NCBI GenBank assembly: GCA_030655735.1
Contig: JAUSPK010000016.1
Span: 1-30,365, forward strand
From: Syntrophales bacterium
Lineage (GTDB): Bacteria; Desulfobacterota; Syntrophia; Syntrophales; UBA2210
DNA: 30,365 nt
Reading direction: 5' to 3'
Below, piece after piece: positions 1-8,511 of this stretch (its first letter is position 1; every line of letters begins with the position of its first letter). The position numbers and the translations under genes were made by a program. The notes below the pieces were generated by a model, which worked only from the letters and a program-made list of their open reading frames with translations, was not told the DNA's origin and did not search any database.

Positions 1-101
1 AGCCCCAGGGACAACCGTTTCAGCGAGTCACTCAGGAGATACATCCCGAATATGAACAGGCCCAGACCTCCGATAACACCCGAAATAATTTTAAACTCCA
101 T
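1..101 (-). CDS. Na/Pi cotransporter family protein, N-terminal fragment (runs off left edge)
   Basis: Only about 33 codons are present, starting at an ATG at 101 and running off the left edge. The visible protein begins MEFKIISGVIGGLGLFIFGM and continues with a YLLSDSLKRL-like segment. This glycine-rich 'GGLGLFLFGM..MSDGL' start is characteristic of the Na+/phosphate cotransporter (NptA/PhoU-domain) family, in which it forms the first membrane helix. An AGGAGA ribosome binding site lies seven bases upstream of the ATG. The gene starts 31 bp after the folD stop on the same strand, so the two are probably co-transcribed. The rest of the protein cannot be seen, so the assignment rests on the N-terminus alone. 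Confidence 0.65.
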   Translation of the reverse strand, partial: MEFKIISGVIGGLGLFIFGMYLLSDSLKRLSLG

Positions 102-132
102 CAAATCTCCTATACCGGTACCGGTATTCTAG

Positions 133-981
133 TTATGTAAAATTTTTCGCCGCATGCAGAGTGTTTTTTAGCAGCATCGCGATCGTCATCGGCCCAACAC
201 CCCCTGGAACAGGGGTAATATATGAGGCCTTTTCAGACACCTGGTCAAAGGCGACATCCCCCACCAGCTTGCCGGCAGGAAGCCGGCTGATTCCGACATC
301 AATCACGACCGCTCCATCTTTTACCATATCCCCCGTTATCATCTCGGAACTCCCCGCCGCGGCCACGAGGATGTCTGCCCTCCTCGTAACTTCCGGAAGA
401 TTCCGTGTCCTCGTATGACAGACCGTGACCGTGGCGTGCCTCGCCAACAGCATCAGGGCGAGGGGTTTTCCAACAATGTTGCTCCTCCCCACAATAACGG
501 CCTCCCTCCCCTGGATATCTATCTCATAGCGATCAAGCAGCTCCAGGATGCCCGACGGGGTACAGGAGGTGTGAAAGGGGTTGCCCGTTAACAGGCGCCC
601 GACGTTGAGCGGGTGAAAACCGTCCACATCCTTTTTCGGGTCTATGGCATTGATAACCGAATCGGGATTGATGTGCCGCGGGAGGGGGAGCTGGACCAGT
701 ATCCCGTGTATCGTGTCATCCGCATTCAGCTGTCCGACGATATCGAGAATCTGCGCCTCCCCCGTGTCACCGGGAAGCTTGTATTCCCTGGAGAGGAAAC
801 CGACCTCGGCGCAGGCCTTTTCCTTTCTCGCAACATAGATATGCGAGGCCGGATCGTCGCCCACAAGGATAACGGCAAGTCCCGGGACAACGCCCCGGTC
901 ATCCTTTAACCGGAGGGCCTCTCCTCTGATCTCACCCCTCACATCCTGAGAGATCTTCGTCCCGTCAATGATTACAGCCAT
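133..981 (-). CDS. folD: Bifunctional methylenetetrahydrofolate dehydrogenase / methenyltetrahydrofolate cyclohydrolase
   Basis: FolD interconverts 5,10-methylene-, 5,10-methenyl- and 10-formyl-tetrahydrofolate in the cytoplasm, serving C1 metabolism. The 282-residue product matches the usual family length when started at the ATG at 981 (MAVIIDGTKI). The frame stays open to 1032, but the extra residues are not family-like. Visible signatures are the catalytic YVARK segment (Tyr49 and Lys53), QLPLP near residue 100, DPKKDVDGFHPLNVGRL, the nucleotide-binding GRSNIVGKPLA and the C-terminal PVPGGVGPMT. All key residues are intact. A sigma70-type promoter is visible upstream, and the Na/Pi cotransporter follows closely. 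In an anaerobe of this type FolD may also serve the methyl branch of the Wood-Ljungdahl pathway, which is inference. Confidence 0.95.
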   Translation of the reverse strand: MAVIIDGTKISQDVRGEIRGEALRLKDDRGVVPGLAVILVGDDPASHIYVARKEKACAEVGFLSREYKLPGDTGEAQILDIVGQLNADDTIHGILVQLPLPRHINPDSVINAIDPKKDVDGFHPLNVGRLLTGNPFHTSCTPSGILELLDRYEIDIQGREAVIVGRSNIVGKPLALMLLARHATVTVCHTRTRNLPEVTRRADILVAAAGSSEMITGDMVKDGAVVIDVGISRLPAGKLVGDVAFDQVSEKASYITPVPGGVGPMTIAMLLKNTLHAAKNFT

Positions 982-1044
982 ACCATTCCCCATAAAAATC
1001 GTTCCTGCCCGCGCGGCGAGAAATCCTCCCACCGGAGTTTGACC

Positions 1045-1072
1045 TTTATATTACACAACAGCAAAATGTCAA
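1045..1072 (-). promoter_or_regulatory. Sigma70-type promoter for folD
   Basis: Reading the minus strand, a perfect -35 TTGACA (1067-1072) is followed after 16 bp by TATAAA (1045-1050). It lies about 65 bp upstream of the chosen folD start and points into it. No competing gene lies between them. Confidence 0.6.
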
Positions 1073-1200
1073 GACAATCACTCATACTATGACCCGGGCA
1101 GCAGCACCGCTCCTGGGGGCATCCTTTCAATTCTGTTGAAGTAAATCATACGTTGTGATAGTGGGGGGATGAAATTTCGGCAATAGTATTGGAGATGCGC

Positions 1201-2661
1201 ATGGAACAGAATCTGGGCAAGATGTTAGAGCACACCTGTCGTACCTACCCCAAGAGGGTATCTCTCATATATAAGGACACGGCCGTTTCCTACTCGGAAC
1301 TGGACAGGGCGGTAAACGCCTTCGGCAACCGGTTGAAGGCACTCGGCGTGACACAGGGGGACAAGGTGGCAATCATGCTCCCCAATATACCCGAGTTTAT
1401 CGTAGCCTATTTCGCCACCCTCAAGCTTGGAGCGGTTGCCGTCACCATCAACATCCAGTCGACCCCCCATGAGCTGCTCTATCTCCTCGACAACTGCGAT
1501 GCCAGGGCGTGTATCACCGCCCCGTCGTCAGCAAAACGGTTTGAAGAAATACGGGAAGGGCTACCGCGGCTGGAACACCTGATAACAACCGACGAGCGCC
1601 CCGGAAATCTCTCCATACAAGGTTCTCTGGAAGAGGAGTCTCTTGAACTCGAGATGCCGGAGATCACGGGGGGAGATCCCGCGGTGATGATCTATACCTC
1701 AGGCCTGACGGGGAGGCCCCTCGGGGCCGTTCTCACCCACGGAAATCTGTCCACACAGTCCATCCTGCTGGAAGAGGTCTTGAACGGGACCCCGGACGAC
1801 AGGGGTCTGTGTCTCATCCCGCTCTTCCATTCCTTCGGGGCCGTAGCCAACATGCTGATGGTCCTGGAAGCGGGTGCCAGCCTCGTCATGATTGACCAGT
1901 TCAACCTTGAAACCATCTTCAGGGCCATCGAGGGAGAGAAGCTCACCTATGTGGCAGCCGTTCCGAGGGTCTTTCTGGGAATGCTCCTCTTTGAGGGGGC
2001 GGACAGGTATGACATCAGTTCCCTGCGATTCTGCATTACCGGCGGCTCGGCAATGCCGCCGGAATACATACCGATGTTCGAAAAGAAATTCGGCGTCATG
2101 CTGGTTCAGGGGTATGGCCTGACCGAGGCCTCCCCCGCCTGTTCGGTCAACCGGATAGACGGCGTACGCAAACCGAGGTCCATCGGCCTCCCGCTCCCGG
2201 GCATTGAGGCGCAGGTACTCGATGAGGCGGGCTCCCGGCTTGGCGCAGGGGAGGTAGGAGAGCTCGTCATCAGGGGGCCCAATGTCATGCAGGGATATTA
2301 TCACAATGAACAGGCAACTGCGGAGGTTATCCGGGACGGATGGCTCCACACCGGAGATCTGGCACGGATCGATGAAGAGGGGTACATCTTCATCGAAGGC
2401 CTCAAGAAGCGGATGATCATCACCAGCGGATTCAATGTATATCCAACAGAGATAGAAAACACTCTCAGGATGCACCCGGCCGTCAGCGACGCGCGGGTTA
2501 TCGGGAAAGAAGACCTCATGAGGGGGGAGATCGTCAAGGCCTTGATCATCAAAAAAGAGGGCGCCGCCGTAAGCGGCAAAGATATCATGAAGCACTGCAG
2601 GAAGTATCTATCTTCATACAAATCCCCCAGGGAGGTGGAGTTTGTGGAGAAACTTGATTGA
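1201..2661 (+). CDS. AMP-dependent acyl-CoA ligase family protein, lacking both conserved catalytic lysines
   Basis: Member of the ANL superfamily (fatty acid/aryl-CoA ligases), about 486 residues from the ATG at 1201, which has GGAG seven bases upstream; an in-frame TTG at 1189 is less likely. The core is clear: the phosphate-loop region YTSGLTGRPLG near residues 165-175, the A5 motif GYGLTEASP, and the hinge region GWLHTGDLARIDEEGYIFIEG followed closely by SGFNVYPTEIE. Two things are odd. The loop reads RPLG where the family has xPKG, so its lysine is a leucine. The protein ends at VEFVEKLD, just before the A10 motif (PKTxxGK) that carries the catalytic lysine. The related ligase at 9337-11055 has both. 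The gene heads a beta-oxidation run, so a role in acyl-CoA formation or its reversal is likely, but normal adenylation is doubtful. Confidence 0.85.
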   Translation: MEQNLGKMLEHTCRTYPKRVSLIYKDTAVSYSELDRAVNAFGNRLKALGVTQGDKVAIMLPNIPEFIVAYFATLKLGAVAVTINIQSTPHELLYLLDNCDARACITAPSSAKRFEEIREGLPRLEHLITTDERPGNLSIQGSLEEESLELEMPEITGGDPAVMIYTSGLTGRPLGAVLTHGNLSTQSILLEEVLNGTPDDRGLCLIPLFHSFGAVANMLMVLEAGASLVMIDQFNLETIFRAIEGEKLTYVAAVPRVFLGMLLFEGADRYDISSLRFCITGGSAMPPEYIPMFEKKFGVMLVQGYGLTEASPACSVNRIDGVRKPRSIGLPLPGIEAQVLDEAGSRLGAGEVGELVIRGPNVMQGYYHNEQATAEVIRDGWLHTGDLARIDEEGYIFIEGLKKRMIITSGFNVYPTEIENTLRMHPAVSDARVIGKEDLMRGEIVKALIIKKEGAAVSGKDIMKHCRKYLSSYKSPREVEFVEKLD

Positions 2662-2714
2662 GGATATAATGGAAAACCTCCCTGATATATACGAACAGGA
2701 AAAGGAGATGTTTT

Positions 2715-4010
2715 ATGAAAGAGGTAGTCATCGTAAGTGGAGCGAGGACCGCCGTCGGGACATTCGGCGGTTCCCTCAAGGATGTGAGATGCGTTGATCT
2801 CGGCGCGCTTGTTATCAAAGAGGCGATCAAGAGGGCCGGCCTCAGACCCGCCATTACCGACTTTATCAGGGCATGCCGCGCGGACGCATTCGGAGAATTC
2901 AACAGGACACCGATCAACGAAAAGTATTATGACTATGACGATTCGCTGACCCCGGCATATTTTGATGAATGTATCATGGGGAACGTCCTCCAGGCGGGGC
3001 AGGGGCAGAATCCCGGACGCCAGGCAGGCATCTATGCCGGTCTGCCCGAAGAGACAACCGCGATCACGGTCAACAAGATCTGCGCGTCGGGGATGAAGGC
3101 AATCGCCCTGGGTGCCCAGGCCATCAAGGCGGGGGACGCGGATATGGTCGTTGCCGGCGGCATGGAGGCAATGAGTCAGGCACCATACGCCCTCCAGAAG
3201 GCGAGATGGGGATACCGGATGGACATGCCCTTCGGCCAGATCACCGACATCATGGTTCATGACGGTCTCTACGAGATCTTCAATAAGTATCACATGGGAT
3301 TTACCGCCGAGAATATTGCCAAGCTCTACGGCATCACCCGTGAAGAGCAGGATGAACTCGGCCTCATCAGTCACCAGCGGGCACTGGCAGCCATCGCACG
3401 CGGTGAGTTCAAGGATGAGATCGTGCCGGTCGTCATGCCGCAGCGCAGGGGCGAGCCAAAGGTCTTTGAGGTTGATGAACGCCCCATGGACACAACACTG
3501 GAAAAAATGGCCAAACTGGCCCCCGTCTTCGCAACAAACGGAAAAGGGACGGTAACCGCCGGGAACGCCTCCGGGATCAACGATGCCGCCGCGGCCGTCG
3601 TCCTGATGAGCGCCGAGAAGGCGCAGGAGCTGGGACTCAAACCCCTGGCGAAGATCAAGGGGTACGCGTCGGGCGGCGTGGATACTGCCTATATGGGGTT
3701 GGGACCCATTCCGGCCACCAGGAAGGTCATGCATCAGCTGGGACTGACGGTCAAGGACATGGATTACATCGAGCTGAACGAGGCATTCGCCTGCCAGGCA
3801 ATCGCCTGCATGCGCGAGCTGGGGATCGGTCTCGACAACTGCAACCTCAACGGAAGCGGAATCTCCATAGGCCATCCCATCGGATGCACCGGCGCGAGGA
3901 TCACTTACAGCCTCGCAATGCAGCTGCAGAAAAAGGACCTCAACCTCGGCCTCGCCACGCTCTGTATCGGAGGCGGCCAGGGGATGGCAATAGTGCTTGA
4001 AAGGGTATAG
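2715..4010 (+). CDS. Thiolase (acetyl-CoA C-acyltransferase)
   Basis: Thiolase-family enzyme that cleaves 3-ketoacyl-CoA with CoA in beta-oxidation or condenses two acetyl-CoA. The 431-residue protein begins KEVVIVSGARTAVGTFGG. The nucleophilic cysteine lies in NKICASGMKAI (Cys123), the NEAFACQ motif is present, the catalytic histidine is in SIGHPIGCTGAR (His387), and the second cysteine is in LCIGGGQGMA (Cys417). Compared with classic thiolases of about 390 residues it has roughly 35-40 extra residues near 46-85, rich in acidic residues and tyrosine (YYDYDD), before the usual IMGNVLQAGQGQNPGRQ. An AAGGAG ribosome binding site precedes the ATG. It follows the ligase by about 50 bp and precedes the hydroxyacyl-CoA dehydrogenase, so it is very probably a catabolic thiolase; chain-length preference cannot be read. 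Confidence 0.93.
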   Translation: MKEVVIVSGARTAVGTFGGSLKDVRCVDLGALVIKEAIKRAGLRPAITDFIRACRADAFGEFNRTPINEKYYDYDDSLTPAYFDECIMGNVLQAGQGQNPGRQAGIYAGLPEETTAITVNKICASGMKAIALGAQAIKAGDADMVVAGGMEAMSQAPYALQKARWGYRMDMPFGQITDIMVHDGLYEIFNKYHMGFTAENIAKLYGITREEQDELGLISHQRALAAIARGEFKDEIVPVVMPQRRGEPKVFEVDERPMDTTLEKMAKLAPVFATNGKGTVTAGNASGINDAAAAVVLMSAEKAQELGLKPLAKIKGYASGGVDTAYMGLGPIPATRKVMHQLGLTVKDMDYIELNEAFACQAIACMRELGIGLDNCNLNGSGISIGHPIGCTGARITYSLAMQLQKKDLNLGLATLCIGGGQGMAIVLERV

Positions 4011-4134
4011 ACGACAGCGGCAGGGATGAAAGGGGTAAGGGCGCTGTCTTTCGCCTCTCTCCCCGATTGATTCGATTCACGGTGAAGACTCTGATTCAGG
4101 GTACACACTGAAGCTACGCGAAGGAGAAGAGAAG

Positions 4135-4992
4135 ATGGAAATAAAAATATTCGGCGTCGTGGGCGCCGGTCAGATGGGAAACGGTATAGCTCAGGTCGTA
4201 GCACATCAGGGCGGCCTGAAGGTCATCCTGAATGATATCGCGGATGAGTTCGTTGAGAGAGGATACGCTGCCATAGCGAAACGTCTTGACGGAATGGTTG
4301 CCAAAGAGAGGATCACGGCCGAGAAGAAAGATGAGATCCTCAGCCGGATCACGAAGAGCACGGACCTGGCAGACATGAAAGAAGCGGACTTTGTCGTGGA
4401 GGCGGCCATAGAGCGCGAAGACCTGAAGCTTGAGATATTCAAGAAGCTGGACGGCATCTGCCGCCCCGGGGTCATCCTCGCCTCCAACACCTCTTCCATA
4501 CCGATCACACGGATAGCGAACGTGACAAAGAGACCGGAGCTGGTCATCGGCATGCACTTCATGAACCCCGTCCCAGCCATGAAACTGATAGAGGTCATCC
4601 GGGGGCTGGCCACGGCGCAGGAGACCTTTGACCTGACGGAAAAACTGGCGGGACAATTCGGAAAGACACCCGTTGAGTGCAACGATTTCCCCGGATTCAT
4701 ACTGAACAGACTCCTGATACTGATGATCAATGAGGGAATCTGCGCCCTTCATGAAGGGGTGGGGAGCATCGAGGCGATCGACAGCATGATGAAGCTGGGT
4801 GCCAACCACCCGATGGGTCCGCTGGAACTGGCCGACCTTATCGGGCTCGACACATGTCTTGCGATTATGGATGTGCTCTACAAGGGGTTTGGCGATTCCA
4901 AATACCGTCCGTGCCCCCTCTTGAAAAAATATGTGGATGCCGGTTTCCTGGGGAGGAAATCGGGGAGAGGATTTTACAACTACGCCGGCTGA
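4135..4992 (+). CDS. 3-hydroxyacyl-CoA (3-hydroxybutyryl-CoA) dehydrogenase
   Basis: Catalyses NAD-dependent oxidation of (S)-3-hydroxyacyl-CoA to 3-ketoacyl-CoA, or the reverse. The 285-residue length is typical of the stand-alone Hbd/PaaH form. The N-terminal Rossmann motif is GVVGAGQMGNGIAQ (about residues 6-19). Further signatures are VVEAAIERE, ILASNTSSIPIT, the catalytic histidine segment GMHFMNPVPAMKLIEVI, and the C-terminal domain with DFPGFILNRL, GANHPMGPLELADLIGLD and GRKSGRGFYNY. A strong GAAGGAGAAGAG stretch precedes the ATG. The 124-bp gap from the thiolase contains only a weak GACAGCG/CGCTGTC hairpin (4013-4048). With the neighbouring thiolase and acyl-CoA dehydrogenase it makes three of the four beta-oxidation steps. 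Confidence 0.95.
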   Translation: MEIKIFGVVGAGQMGNGIAQVVAHQGGLKVILNDIADEFVERGYAAIAKRLDGMVAKERITAEKKDEILSRITKSTDLADMKEADFVVEAAIEREDLKLEIFKKLDGICRPGVILASNTSSIPITRIANVTKRPELVIGMHFMNPVPAMKLIEVIRGLATAQETFDLTEKLAGQFGKTPVECNDFPGFILNRLLILMINEGICALHEGVGSIEAIDSMMKLGANHPMGPLELADLIGLDTCLAIMDVLYKGFGDSKYRPCPLLKKYVDAGFLGRKSGRGFYNYAG

Positions 4993-5039
4993 TCAGGACC
5001 CGCTCGAGCAGCTCACACCAGTCAGAAAGGACGTGCTTT

Positions 5040-6188
5040 ATGAATTTTGCGCCAACGGAAGAACAGCAGATGGTAAAGGACATGGTGACGCGGTTTGTCA
5101 ATGAAGAGATCAAACCGGCAGCCGGAGAACTGGACCGGACCCACCGGCATCCCCAGGACATATGCAGGAAGCTGGGGGAGATGGGTCTCATGGGTGTATC
5201 CGTCCCCACCGAATACGGTGGAGCGGGTATGGACAACGTGACATATGTCATGGCCCTGATTGAAATCTCGCGGGGCTGCGCAAGCTGCGGCGTCATTACG
5301 TCGGTCAACAATTCCCTGTACGGGCACCCGGTCAAGACCTACGGTACGGATGAGCAGAAGATGAAGTTCCTGGCACCCGTGGCCGGCGGTGAGGTTGAGG
5401 GGTGCTATGCCCTGACGGAAGCGGGGGCGGGCTGCGACGCAGCCGCTCTCCGGTGCCGGGCCGAGCTCAAGGGTGACAAGTATATCGTCAACGGCGTCAA
5501 AAAATTCATCACCAGCGGCAATGTGGCAAAGTACTGCGTCCTGGCAGCGACCGAGGACATCGCAAAGGGCTACAAGGGGATCCTGAATCTCATCGTGGAT
5601 CTGGAAAATACCCCCGGCTTTTCCGTCGGCACCGTCGAGGACAAGATGGGCATCCTCGCCTCCGGCACGGCGGAGATGGTCTTTGAAGATGCCGAGGTAC
5701 CCGTCGAGAACCTCCTGGGGAAACCCGGCGAGGGATTCCCCCAGATGATGGCGGGTCTCAATGCCGGGAGGATCGGCATCGGATGCCAGGCATGCGGCAT
5801 CGGAAGGGCGGTCCTTGAAGATTCCCTCGCTTACGCAAAGGAACGGGTTCAGTTCGGACAGTCCATCACATCATTCCAGGCGATCCAGTGGAAGCTGGCC
5901 GATATGGCCACAGAACTTGACGCGGCGGAGATGCTCCTCCTCAAGGCCGCCTGGCTGGAGGATAACGGGTATAACTTCGAGAAAGAATCGGCGATGGCAA
6001 AGATGTACGCCTCCGATGTGGCCATGAGAGCCTCCGTAGAAGGTGTCCAGATATTCGGAGGCTACGGCTACTGCAAGGATTACCCCGCTGAACGACACAT
6101 GCGGGACGCTAAAATATGCCAGATATACGAGGGCACCAACGAAATCCAGAGGGTCGTTATCGCCAGAAAGTTGTTGGGGGCGCGGTAG
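5040..6188 (+). CDS. Acyl-CoA dehydrogenase (short-chain type)
   Basis: FAD enzyme that oxidises acyl-CoA to enoyl-CoA and hands electrons to EtfAB. Start chosen at the ATG at 5040 (MNFAPTEEQQMVKDM), preceded by AGAAAGGA; a longer frame from 4854 overlaps the upstream gene and is not family-like. The 382 residues match the family. Visible are the substrate/FAD segment YALTEAGAGCDAAALRCRA, KKFITSGNVAKY, the R-x-x-FGQSITSFQAIQ region, GVQIFGGYGYCKDYPAERHMRDAKI and the C-terminal YEGTNEIQRVVIARKLLG. Glu364 in YEGT is in the position of the catalytic base of butyryl-CoA dehydrogenases, supporting a short-chain assignment. Electrons would be expected to go to the EtfAB-EMO system encoded at 11.2-15.3 kb. 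Confidence 0.94.
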   Translation: MNFAPTEEQQMVKDMVTRFVNEEIKPAAGELDRTHRHPQDICRKLGEMGLMGVSVPTEYGGAGMDNVTYVMALIEISRGCASCGVITSVNNSLYGHPVKTYGTDEQKMKFLAPVAGGEVEGCYALTEAGAGCDAAALRCRAELKGDKYIVNGVKKFITSGNVAKYCVLAATEDIAKGYKGILNLIVDLENTPGFSVGTVEDKMGILASGTAEMVFEDAEVPVENLLGKPGEGFPQMMAGLNAGRIGIGCQACGIGRAVLEDSLAYAKERVQFGQSITSFQAIQWKLADMATELDAAEMLLLKAAWLEDNGYNFEKESAMAKMYASDVAMRASVEGVQIFGGYGYCKDYPAERHMRDAKICQIYEGTNEIQRVVIARKLLGAR

Positions 6189-6225
6189 CCTTCAGCGGCA
6201 AACGGCTCTTACCGGGAGGGCTGCC

Positions 6226-7938
6226 ATGCACTTGAAACTGAATCGTCTGTCAAGCTATGAGGGTGTAACGGGGCCGTTGCTCCTGATTATCATGGATGGT
6301 GTGGGTCTGTACCGGGGAGAGAAGGACGGATATCCGGGCAATGCCGTTGAGATCGCGGCCCCGCAAACCCTGTGCCGTCTCATGGAGCACGAAAAGATCG
6401 CGCTCCGTCTCAAGGCGCACGGAACAGCGGTCGGAATGCCCTCCGACCAGGACCAGGGAAACAGCGAAATCGGCCACAACGCCATGGGGGCGGGGAGGGT
6501 ATTTTCCCAGGGGGCTAAACTCGTCGAGGAGGCCATCGAAAGCGGCCGCCTCTTTGAGGGCAACACCTGGAAGAAGATCATTGCCAATGCCCAGGCGAAA
6601 AAGACGCCGGTCCACTTCATAGGCCTCATATCCGACGGGAACGTCCACAGCAACATCACCCACCTTATATCGCTGGTCGGGCAATGCGACCGGGAGGGGG
6701 TAGAGGAGGTGTATATTCATGGACTCCTGGACGGGCGGGACGTGCCCCCGCTGAGCGCCTTGCGCTACTTCGGCGAGCTGGAAGACTATCTCTGGTCACT
6801 GCGCGCGCAGGCCGCCTTGCAGGGAAAGCGACGCCGGTACTTCGTTGCCTCCGGAGGCGGCCGAATGGTGACCACCATGGACCGCTACGAGGCGGACTGG
6901 TCCATCGTCGAGAGGGGCTACCATGCCCACGTCCTGGGCGAAGGACCCCGATTCCCAGACAGCCTCACCGCCATCAGGGCGCTACGCGAAAAAGAGAAGG
7001 TGGATGACCAGTACCTTTCCCACTGGGTCATTCATGATCCCGAAGATCTTGGAAAACCCCTCACCCAGATTGGCGACGGACACGGCGTTGTCTTCTTCAA
7101 CTTCCGGGGCGACCGGGCCCTCGAGATCAGCCGCGCCTTTGTTGAGACCGATTTCACGGGCTTTCCACGCAAGGCCCATCCCGCTATTCTCTACGCCGGC
7201 ATGCTCCAGTACGACGAGGACACGCACATGCCCCCCCGCTACCTCGTTGAGCCCCCCGCCATCGACCGGACGCTGTCGGAGTACCTGGCAGAAAGCGGCG
7301 TCCCGCAGTATGCCGTGAGCGAGACGCAGAAGTTCGGCCACGTCACCTATTTCTGGAATGGGAACAACTCCGCCAAGTTTGACGCGAAGACCGAAGAGTG
7401 GGAGGAGATCGAATCCGACCGTCTTCCCTTCGATCAGGCACCACAGATGAAGGCCGATGAGATAGCCTCTCACGCGATCAAGGCACTGCAATCCGGGGCA
7501 TACCGGTTTCTCCGTCTGAATTTTCCGAACGGGGATATGGTGGGACACACCGGGTCGCTCCCCGCAACGGTCGAGGCAATGAAGGCCGTTGACCGGGCGG
7601 TGGGGAGGATCATTGAAGCGGCCGATGCCCTCGGCGCAACGCTGATCATAACCGCCGATCATGGGAACTGCGAGCAGATGATAGCCGTGGACGAAAAGAC
7701 GGGAAAGGCCGTCATGGGTCCGGGGGGGGAGTACAAACCGCAGACGAGTCACACCCTCAATCCGGTACCCTTTATTATCCACGGTCCCGATACCGGCCGC
7801 TATGAACGTGCCGATATCAAGGACCCGGGGCTGGCCAACATCGCCTCGACAATCCTCCTGCTCCTCGGATATGACAAGCCGGATGACTACATGGAACCAC
7901 TCATCAGAATCACGGAAAAGACAGTGTTGAATGTTTAA
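6226..7938 (+). CDS. gpmI: 2,3-bisphosphoglycerate-independent phosphoglycerate mutase
   Basis: Alkaline-phosphatase-superfamily enzyme interconverting 3- and 2-phosphoglycerate in glycolysis/gluconeogenesis. The start at ATG 6226 has GGGAGGG just upstream; the open frame from 6043 overlaps the acyl-CoA dehydrogenase and is rejected. The 570-residue product is longer than the common 510-residue form but has its landmarks: metal-binding MDGVG (Asp24), the catalytic serine in QGNSEIGHNAMGAGR (Ser80), HIHGLLDGRD-like region, FFNFRGDRALEIS, and the second metal cluster in ITADHGNCEQM and TSHTLNPVPFI. It follows the acyl-CoA dehydrogenase by 37 bp and may share its transcript, although it belongs to a different pathway. 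The extra length is spread through the middle rather than being an added domain. Confidence 0.93.
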   Translation: MHLKLNRLSSYEGVTGPLLLIIMDGVGLYRGEKDGYPGNAVEIAAPQTLCRLMEHEKIALRLKAHGTAVGMPSDQDQGNSEIGHNAMGAGRVFSQGAKLVEEAIESGRLFEGNTWKKIIANAQAKKTPVHFIGLISDGNVHSNITHLISLVGQCDREGVEEVYIHGLLDGRDVPPLSALRYFGELEDYLWSLRAQAALQGKRRRYFVASGGGRMVTTMDRYEADWSIVERGYHAHVLGEGPRFPDSLTAIRALREKEKVDDQYLSHWVIHDPEDLGKPLTQIGDGHGVVFFNFRGDRALEISRAFVETDFTGFPRKAHPAILYAGMLQYDEDTHMPPRYLVEPPAIDRTLSEYLAESGVPQYAVSETQKFGHVTYFWNGNNSAKFDAKTEEWEEIESDRLPFDQAPQMKADEIASHAIKALQSGAYRFLRLNFPNGDMVGHTGSLPATVEAMKAVDRAVGRIIEAADALGATLIITADHGNCEQMIAVDEKTGKAVMGPGGEYKPQTSHTLNPVPFIIHGPDTGRYERADIKDPGLANIASTILLLLGYDKPDDYMEPLIRITEKTVLNV

Positions 7939-8037
7939 TTATGAATTTTAAATGAAAAACAAAAGCTGTAAAGACAATTGCAGATACAACGATAAATTTT
8001 GAATTCCCTTAATTCAAAATTCACAATTCAAAATTAA
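7935..8037. repeat. AT-rich imperfect inverted repeat between convergent genes
   Basis: The space between convergent gpmI and the flavodoxin gene is strongly AT-rich, unlike its flanks. Its ends are near-inverted copies (TTAATTATGAATT at 7935 and AATTCAAAATTAA at 8025-8037), with further AATTCAAAATT and AATTTTGAATT units inside. It could act as a bidirectional terminator or be a dispersed intergenic repeat; nothing coding is visible. Confidence 0.4.
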
Positions 8038-8046
8038 GCATTGCTG

Positions 8047-8511
8047 TCAGTATATCCCCGCCTCGAGGCCGCCGGCAATCGTCTGTCCCAGCTCCCGGCA
8101 CCGGGCGAGGATCTCGTCCGTGACGCCCCCCTGTGACTGTCTCGCAATCACGGGATCGTACACCTTCTTGAACTGGTAGCCGAGGGCGATGCGTTCAATG
8201 CTGCTGAGGGCTCCCGTGCCGTCGTTCCCGGCGCTGATAAAGACAACGTAGGGCTTCCTGAACACCTTTCCCTCCGCGGGATAAAAGGTGCGATCAAAAA
8301 AGTCCTTGACGGCTCCCGACATATACCCGAAGTTTTCCGGGGTTCCGATTGCAAGCCCGTCGCAGACGAGGAGGTCTTCCAGGGACGCGTCGGCCGCCCT
8401 CTTCACAGTCACCTCCGTGTTCTCTATGCTGGCCACCCCCTGAGCAACCAACCGCGCCATCTTTTCGGTGTTTCCCGTTTGTGAGTGGTACACAATCAGT
8501 ATCCGGGTCAT
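8047..8511 (-). CDS. Flavodoxin family protein / NAD(P)H-dependent FMN reductase-like
   Basis: A 154-residue flavodoxin-fold protein. The N-terminus MTRILIVYHSQTGNTEKMA contains the FMN phosphate-binding loop SQTGNTE (residues 10-16), and the middle reads IGTPENFGYMSGAVKDFFDRTFY, a pattern found in the flavodoxin/WrbA-like reductases. It would bind FMN and carry out one- or two-electron transfers in the cytoplasm; partner proteins cannot be inferred. The ATG overlaps the TAA of the upstream alpha/beta hydrolase (TAATG), with GGAGGG as ribosome binding site, so the two are translationally coupled. Confidence 0.85.
   Translation of the reverse strand: MTRILIVYHSQTGNTEKMARLVAQGVASIENTEVTVKRAADASLEDLLVCDGLAIGTPENFGYMSGAVKDFFDRTFYPAEGKVFRKPYVVFISAGNDGTGALSSIERIALGYQFKKVYDPVIARQSQGGVTDEILARCRELGQTIAGGLEAGIY

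Noticed and set aside
2301..3875. 524-codon minus-strand open frame across the ligase and thiolase
   Set aside because: It spans two well-supported plus-strand genes and resembles nothing; long antisense frames are expected in GC-rich coding DNA.
4013..4048. GACAGCG...CGCTGTC hairpin after the thiolase as another copy of the 22.6/23.4-kb repeat
   Set aside because: Only the 7-bp arms match; the AT flanks and the short-loop layout of the repeat are missing, so this is probably chance.
4854..5039. N-terminal extension of the acyl-CoA dehydrogenase
   Set aside because: It overlaps the preceding dehydrogenase gene and is not family-like; ATG 5040 gives the normal N-terminus.
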